From an uncultured Collinsella sp. (lineage in GTDB: Bacteria > Actinomycetota > Coriobacteriia > Coriobacteriales > Coriobacteriaceae): a DNA stretch of 7,562 nucleotides. The stretch spans positions 1-7,562 of the forward strand of contig CABSNX010000092.1 of the NCBI GenBank assembly GCA_902479205.1, given 5' to 3'. A model generated the notes under the pieces. The model was not told the DNA's origin. It made no database searches and saw nothing but the letters and a program-made list of their open reading frames with translations. This document shows positions 4,819 through 7,562 of the stretch, one piece after another. Made by a program: the position numbers and the translations under genes. The stretch's first letter is position 1, and each line of letters starts with the position of its first letter.

Positions 4819-5756
4819 TAGGCAGCCTCGATGCGATGATAAATATCTTCGACGACCTCATCGATCGTAAACTCATCCATATCGAACCACACAATGCGAT
4901 CGTCACGCTTAAACCAGGAAAGCTGGCGCTTGGCATAGCGACGTGAACGCATCTTGATAAGCTCGCGGGCCTCATCCATGGTAATAACGCCACGCAAGGC
5001 ATCAATAATCTCTTTGTAACCAATTGCCTGCATCGACGTGAGCGCATCGCCCAGGCCCTGGTCCATAAGGCCACGGACCTCATCAACCAGTCCCCGCTCA
5101 AACATAAGGTCGACGCGCTGGTTAATGCGCTCATACAGCACTTCACGGTTACGCGTCAGACCAAACCACAAGGCATGATAACGCTCGCGCGGAACACTGA
5201 ATTTCGACTTCTGCTGGGCATACGACACGCCGTCATCGTGCATCTCGAGCGCACGAATCACACGACGCACGTTATGGGGGATGAATCACGGCAGTGATTC
5301 GGGGTCGCGCTCGGCAAGCAGGGCATGCAATGCTTCCTCGCCAATGCGCTCGGCAAGCTCCTGATAGCCCACGCGGCGTTCGTCCTCGAGTTCTCCCGAA
5401 GGAAAATCCATTTCATCGAGAGCGGCCTTGAGATACAAGCCCGTACCGCCGCAAAAGACCGGAAGACGCTGCTCGCCAAGCAAACGCTCGACATGTGCTC
5501 GGGCGTCCGACTGGTAGAGCGCAGCAGAATACGCGACGCCCGGATCCACGATATCGACAAGACGCAGGGGCACCGAACACTCCTCAGGCATCATTTTGGC
5601 CGTACCGATGTCCATGCCGCGATAGATTTGCATCGCGTCACACGACAACACTTCGGACGAAAGACGAGCGGCCAGGCGGTCGGCAACATCGCTTTTGCCG
5701 ACCGCCGTCGGACCGACGATCGCTACAGCAGAAAGGCTTGCACCGGGAGAAACCAT
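4818..5756 (-). pseudogene. miaA: tRNA dimethylallyltransferase MiaA, interrupted by an in-frame TGA
   Basis: MiaA transfers a dimethylallyl group to A37 of tRNAs that read UNN codons (i6A37). Read through, the gene would encode 312 residues, the normal family length. Codon 157 is TGA (5288-5286) and the frame is unchanged on both sides. Before it are the P-loop GPTAVGKS (15-22), SCDAMQIYRG (38-47, with catalytic-type Asp40) and GGTGLY (103-108). After it are NVRRVIRALEMHDDG (162 onward) and the C-terminal RSRRYAKRQLSWFKRD tRNA-binding region. Alignment by eye with Bacillus MiaA (DP..AEKIHPNNVRRV) needs no gap and puts the stop at a variable position, so this is a point change, not a frameshift. 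A start at 5756 is chosen because it overlaps the miaB stop (TAATG). As written the product is a 156-residue fragment lacking the tRNA-binding half, presumably inactive. Sequence error is a live alternative. Confidence 0.85.
5283..5300. repeat. Perfect 7-bp inverted repeat containing the miaA stop codon
   Basis: GAATCAC (5283-5289) and GTGATTC (5294-5300) are exact inverted repeats around a 4-base loop (GGCA). In the miaA message the premature UGA lies within the 3' arm. One base change (A to G at plus-strand 5288, restoring CGA) would break one pair of the stem. That makes a hairpin-templated mutation a possible origin for the stop. Confidence 0.8.
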
Positions 5757-7126
5757 TAGCGAGGCTCGCCCACGACGGAGCCAGACAGATACCACGTCTT
5801 GGCGACATCAACATCGACGTCGACGATTTTACCGATAAGCTGATCAATGCTATAGCCAGCAGGAATCGGCGCATGCACCGTCTGGTTCTTAGGGCTCTTG
5901 CCCAGAAGGACAGCGTCGTTCTTCTTGCTCGTGCCCTCAATGAGCGCAGGCACCACAGTGTGAAGCTCGCCCTGGTTATACTCGTGGGCCGTCGTCTCGA
6001 TAATCTTGACCAGACGGTTAAAGCGCTCAAGGATAACCTCATGCGGCGTGGGATCATAAATCTCGGCGGCCGGAGTACCGGCACGCTTGGAGTAAATAAA
6101 CGTGTAGGCTTGGGCATAGCGCACCGTCTCGGCAAGCGAGAGCGTCTGCTCAAAGTCTTCCTCGGTCTCACCAGGGAAGCCCACGATGATGTCGGTCGAA
6201 AGCGCAATATCGGGCATACGGTTACGAATACGATCGACCAGGCCCAGATAATCCTCGCGCGTGTACCGACGATTCATCTCTTTAAGGATGCGCGTGGAAC
6301 CCGACTGAACGGCCAGGTGAAGCTGCGGCATGACGGCAGGCGTCTCGGCCATAGCATCAATGGTCTCGGGCAGCAGATCCTTAGGATGAGAAGAGGTAAA
6401 GAAGATACGCTCGACGCCCGTATCGCCCACGGCGCGCAGCAGATCGGCGAAACGCGGCTTGCCAAAGAGATCGCGACCGTAGGAGTTAACGTTTTGACCC
6501 AGCAGCGTAATCTCGCGCACGCCCTGGCGCACGAGCCCGGTCACCTCGTCGACAATCTCCTCGAAGGGGCGGCTCTTCTCACGACCACGGACGTACGGCA
6601 CAATGCAGTACGTGCAGAAATTGTTGCAGCCCGTCATGATAGGCACCCAGGCGTGATACTGCGTCTCGCGATGCCACGGCATACTCATGGCGTCGGTATC
6701 CTCATGCTCATTCGTGCGGATATGGCGCTTGCCATCCAAAAACGCCTCGGCGATAAGCTCGGCCACGTGCGCAATAGAATGGGTGCCAAAAATGACGTTG
6801 ACGTTATCGACGTTGGTGAGCAAGCCCTCGCCATCGCGCTGGGCGATGCAGCCGCCCACGGCGACCACACGCTTACCCGAAGGCGAAGGAGGAAGGCTCT
6901 TGCAGGAATTGCACTGACCATACAGGCGCGTATCGGCAGCCTCGCGCACGCAACACGTCATAAACACGACAATATCGGCATGCTCCGGATCGAGCGCCAT
7001 AAGACAGCCATACGAATCGAGCAAACCACTCACGCGCTCGGAGTCGTGCTGGTTCATCTGGCAGCCGAATGTGCGGATAAAGTAGGTTTTACCGGCAAGA
7101 ATATCGCGTACGGAACGCTGGTCCAT
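5756..7126 (-). CDS. miaB: tRNA-2-methylthio-N6-dimethylallyladenosine synthase MiaB (radical SAM)
   Basis: MiaB methylthiolates i6A37 to ms2i6A37 using two iron-sulfur clusters. The 456 residues contain an N-terminal MTTase domain (starting TYFIRTFGCQMNQHDSERV) with cluster cysteines Cys22, Cys58 or Cys59 and Cys93 (VGGCIAQ). The radical SAM motif C167-NNF-C171-TY-C174 follows, then downstream radical-SAM segments (LLGQNVNSYG, STDIIVGFPGETEEDF) and a C-terminal TRAM domain. An extra CNSC pair (72-75) and the doubled TCC at 57-59 are unusual against the typical NTCxxR pattern. Its stop overlaps the miaA start by one base. MiaB depends on the MiaA product, so a real miaA null would leave it without its usual substrate. 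The 65-base gap after spoVS and a modest AGGAT signal precede the ATG. Confidence 0.97.
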   Translation of the reverse strand: MDQRSVRDILAGKTYFIRTFGCQMNQHDSERVSGLLDSYGCLMALDPEHADIVVFMTCCVREAADTRLYGQCNSCKSLPPSPSGKRVVAVGGCIAQRDGEGLLTNVDNVNVIFGTHSIAHVAELIAEAFLDGKRHIRTNEHEDTDAMSMPWHRETQYHAWVPIMTGCNNFCTYCIVPYVRGREKSRPFEEIVDEVTGLVRQGVREITLLGQNVNSYGRDLFGKPRFADLLRAVGDTGVERIFFTSSHPKDLLPETIDAMAETPAVMPQLHLAVQSGSTRILKEMNRRYTREDYLGLVDRIRNRMPDIALSTDIIVGFPGETEEDFEQTLSLAETVRYAQAYTFIYSKRAGTPAAEIYDPTPHEVILERFNRLVKIIETTAHEYNQGELHTVVPALIEGTSKKNDAVLLGKSPKNQTVHAPIPAGYSIDQLIGKIVDVDVDVAKTWYLSGSVVGEPR

Positions 7127-7191
7127 GAGCTTACATCCTAACGATGGTATCGACGGGGCGCATAGGTGCTACAAGCGTGCAGGTGGCTCGT

Positions 7192-7509
7192 TTACGCAAC
7201 AGGCTTAACGTCGTCCATGACGACGTTATCCATAGCAGCCCGATTAATCTGGTGAACGTAGATAGAGAGACGGATTGCCGTGCGCGACTCCCCGTTAATG
7301 AGGATGTCGGAGAACACCGGCGCGCAGGAGACATCAAAGCCGGTCGGAATCAGAAAGCCGCGCGCAATGGCAACGGCCTTGATGGCCTGGTTGACGGCAC
7401 CGGCGCCGACGCACTGAATGTTGACGGGGACGCCATCTTTGACCATGCCGGCAATGGCGCCGGCAACGGACGCGGGCGATGATTTGCTTGATACCTTCAG
7501 GCAATCCAT
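7192..7509 (-). CDS. spoVS: Stage V sporulation protein S family (SpoVS)
   Basis: A small 105-residue protein with the SpoVS signature almost throughout its first 85 residues: MDCLKVSSKSSPASVAGAIAG, IQCVGAGAVNQAIKAVAIARGFL, then FSDILINGESRTAIRLS. SpoVS is an Alba-like protein needed for late sporulation steps in Bacillus, but the family is also widespread in bacteria that do not sporulate, where its role is unknown; nucleic-acid binding is likely from the fold. About 20 residues extend past the usual C-terminus (YVHQINRAAMDNVVMDDVKPVA). The start at 7509 is chosen over an upstream in-frame ATG at 7548 because the homologous region begins there and AGGAG (7517-7521) lies 7 bases upstream. It is on the same strand as miaB, 65 bases ahead of it, and may be the first gene of a spoVS-miaB-miaA-hflX transcript. 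Confidence 0.92.
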   Translation of the reverse strand: MDCLKVSSKSSPASVAGAIAGMVKDGVPVNIQCVGAGAVNQAIKAVAIARGFLIPTGFDVSCAPVFSDILINGESRTAIRLSIYVHQINRAAMDNVVMDDVKPVA

Positions 7510-7516
7510 GAAGAAA

Positions 7517-7521
7517 CTCCT
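7517..7521 (-). promoter_or_regulatory. Ribosome binding site of spoVS
   Basis: AGGAG on the minus strand, 7 bases from the ATG at 7509. It decides the start against the longer frame opening at 7548. No convincing −35/−10 pair is visible in the remaining 41 bases to the window edge, so the promoter may lie outside. Confidence 0.75.
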
Positions 7522-7562
7522 GCGTTTAAAAGTACGTTTTAACTGCAATAACTGTATCGTAC

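Noticed and set aside
4818..5270. Independent small gene starting at GTG 5270
   Set aside because: The sequence is the C-terminal half of MiaA in the same frame. No ribosome binding site precedes the GTG, which encodes the conserved Val of NVRRV.
5283..5300. Selenocysteine insertion signal for the TGA in miaA
   Set aside because: The hairpin contains the TGA rather than following it, MiaA has no known Sec or Cys at this variable position, and no selenocysteine machinery is seen in the window.
5495..7141. 548-residue plus-strand open frame opposite miaB and miaA
   Set aside because: It is antisense to the intact miaB and to conserved miaA sequence. Its composition is what reverse-complemented GC-rich codons give, and no family signature is visible.
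7131..7163. 10-residue leader peptide (MRPVDTIVRM) before miaB
   Set aside because: No ribosome binding site, attenuator structure or regulatory codon run supports translation.

Overview
The window reads as a fragment of a high-GC, Gram-positive actinobacterial chromosome. A Coriobacteriia member of the Collinsella type is my best guess, inferred from gene content and order rather than from any search. The main clue is the block nrdR – LysM membrane protein – (divergent) lexA, followed by hflX, miaA and miaB. As I recall it, the same set is clustered in Mycobacterium tuberculosis (Rv2718c, Rv2719c, lexA, hflX, miaA, miaB). Bases 1-28 are not genomic: they match the Nextera (Tn5) library adapter, so the contig begins with untrimmed adapter.

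Layout. (1) 29-179 holds the 3' end of an unidentified + strand gene. (2) 180-639 is gene-free but highly structured. It has two long hairpins (258-360 and 519-622) that share a conserved head on unrelated, perfectly self-complementary stems, a half copy of the head (211-240), and a separate 17-bp hairpin (400-440). (3) 640-2032, minus strand, holds a LysM membrane protein, nrdR and dut, probably one operon. (4) 2033-2195 is a divergent control region with three LexA-type operators spaced exactly 28 bp apart; the middle one sits inside a strong minus-strand promoter. (5) 2196-3544, plus strand, holds lexA and an overlapping DUF1624/HGSNAT-like membrane protein gene. (6) 3529-7509, minus strand, holds spoVS, miaB, miaA and hflX. 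Two of the junctions have 1-base TAATG stop/start overlaps, and hflX runs 16 bp into the 3' end of the opposing DUF1624 gene.

How the genes work together. LexA probably represses itself and the divergent operon. That operon would couple the SOS response to a YneA/ChiZ-like division-control protein, to ribonucleotide reductase regulation (NrdR) and to dUTP removal (Dut). MiaA and MiaB catalyse consecutive steps of ms2i6A37 tRNA modification, and HflX is a ribosome-associated GTPase. miaA carries an in-frame TGA at codon 157, inside a perfect small hairpin. It is either a recent nonsense mutation or a sequence error; if real, MiaB would lack its usual substrate.

The most unusual features are the constant-head, variable-stem hairpins near the 3' ends of two converging genes, the regularly phased LexA operators, and the hairpin-embedded stop in miaA.
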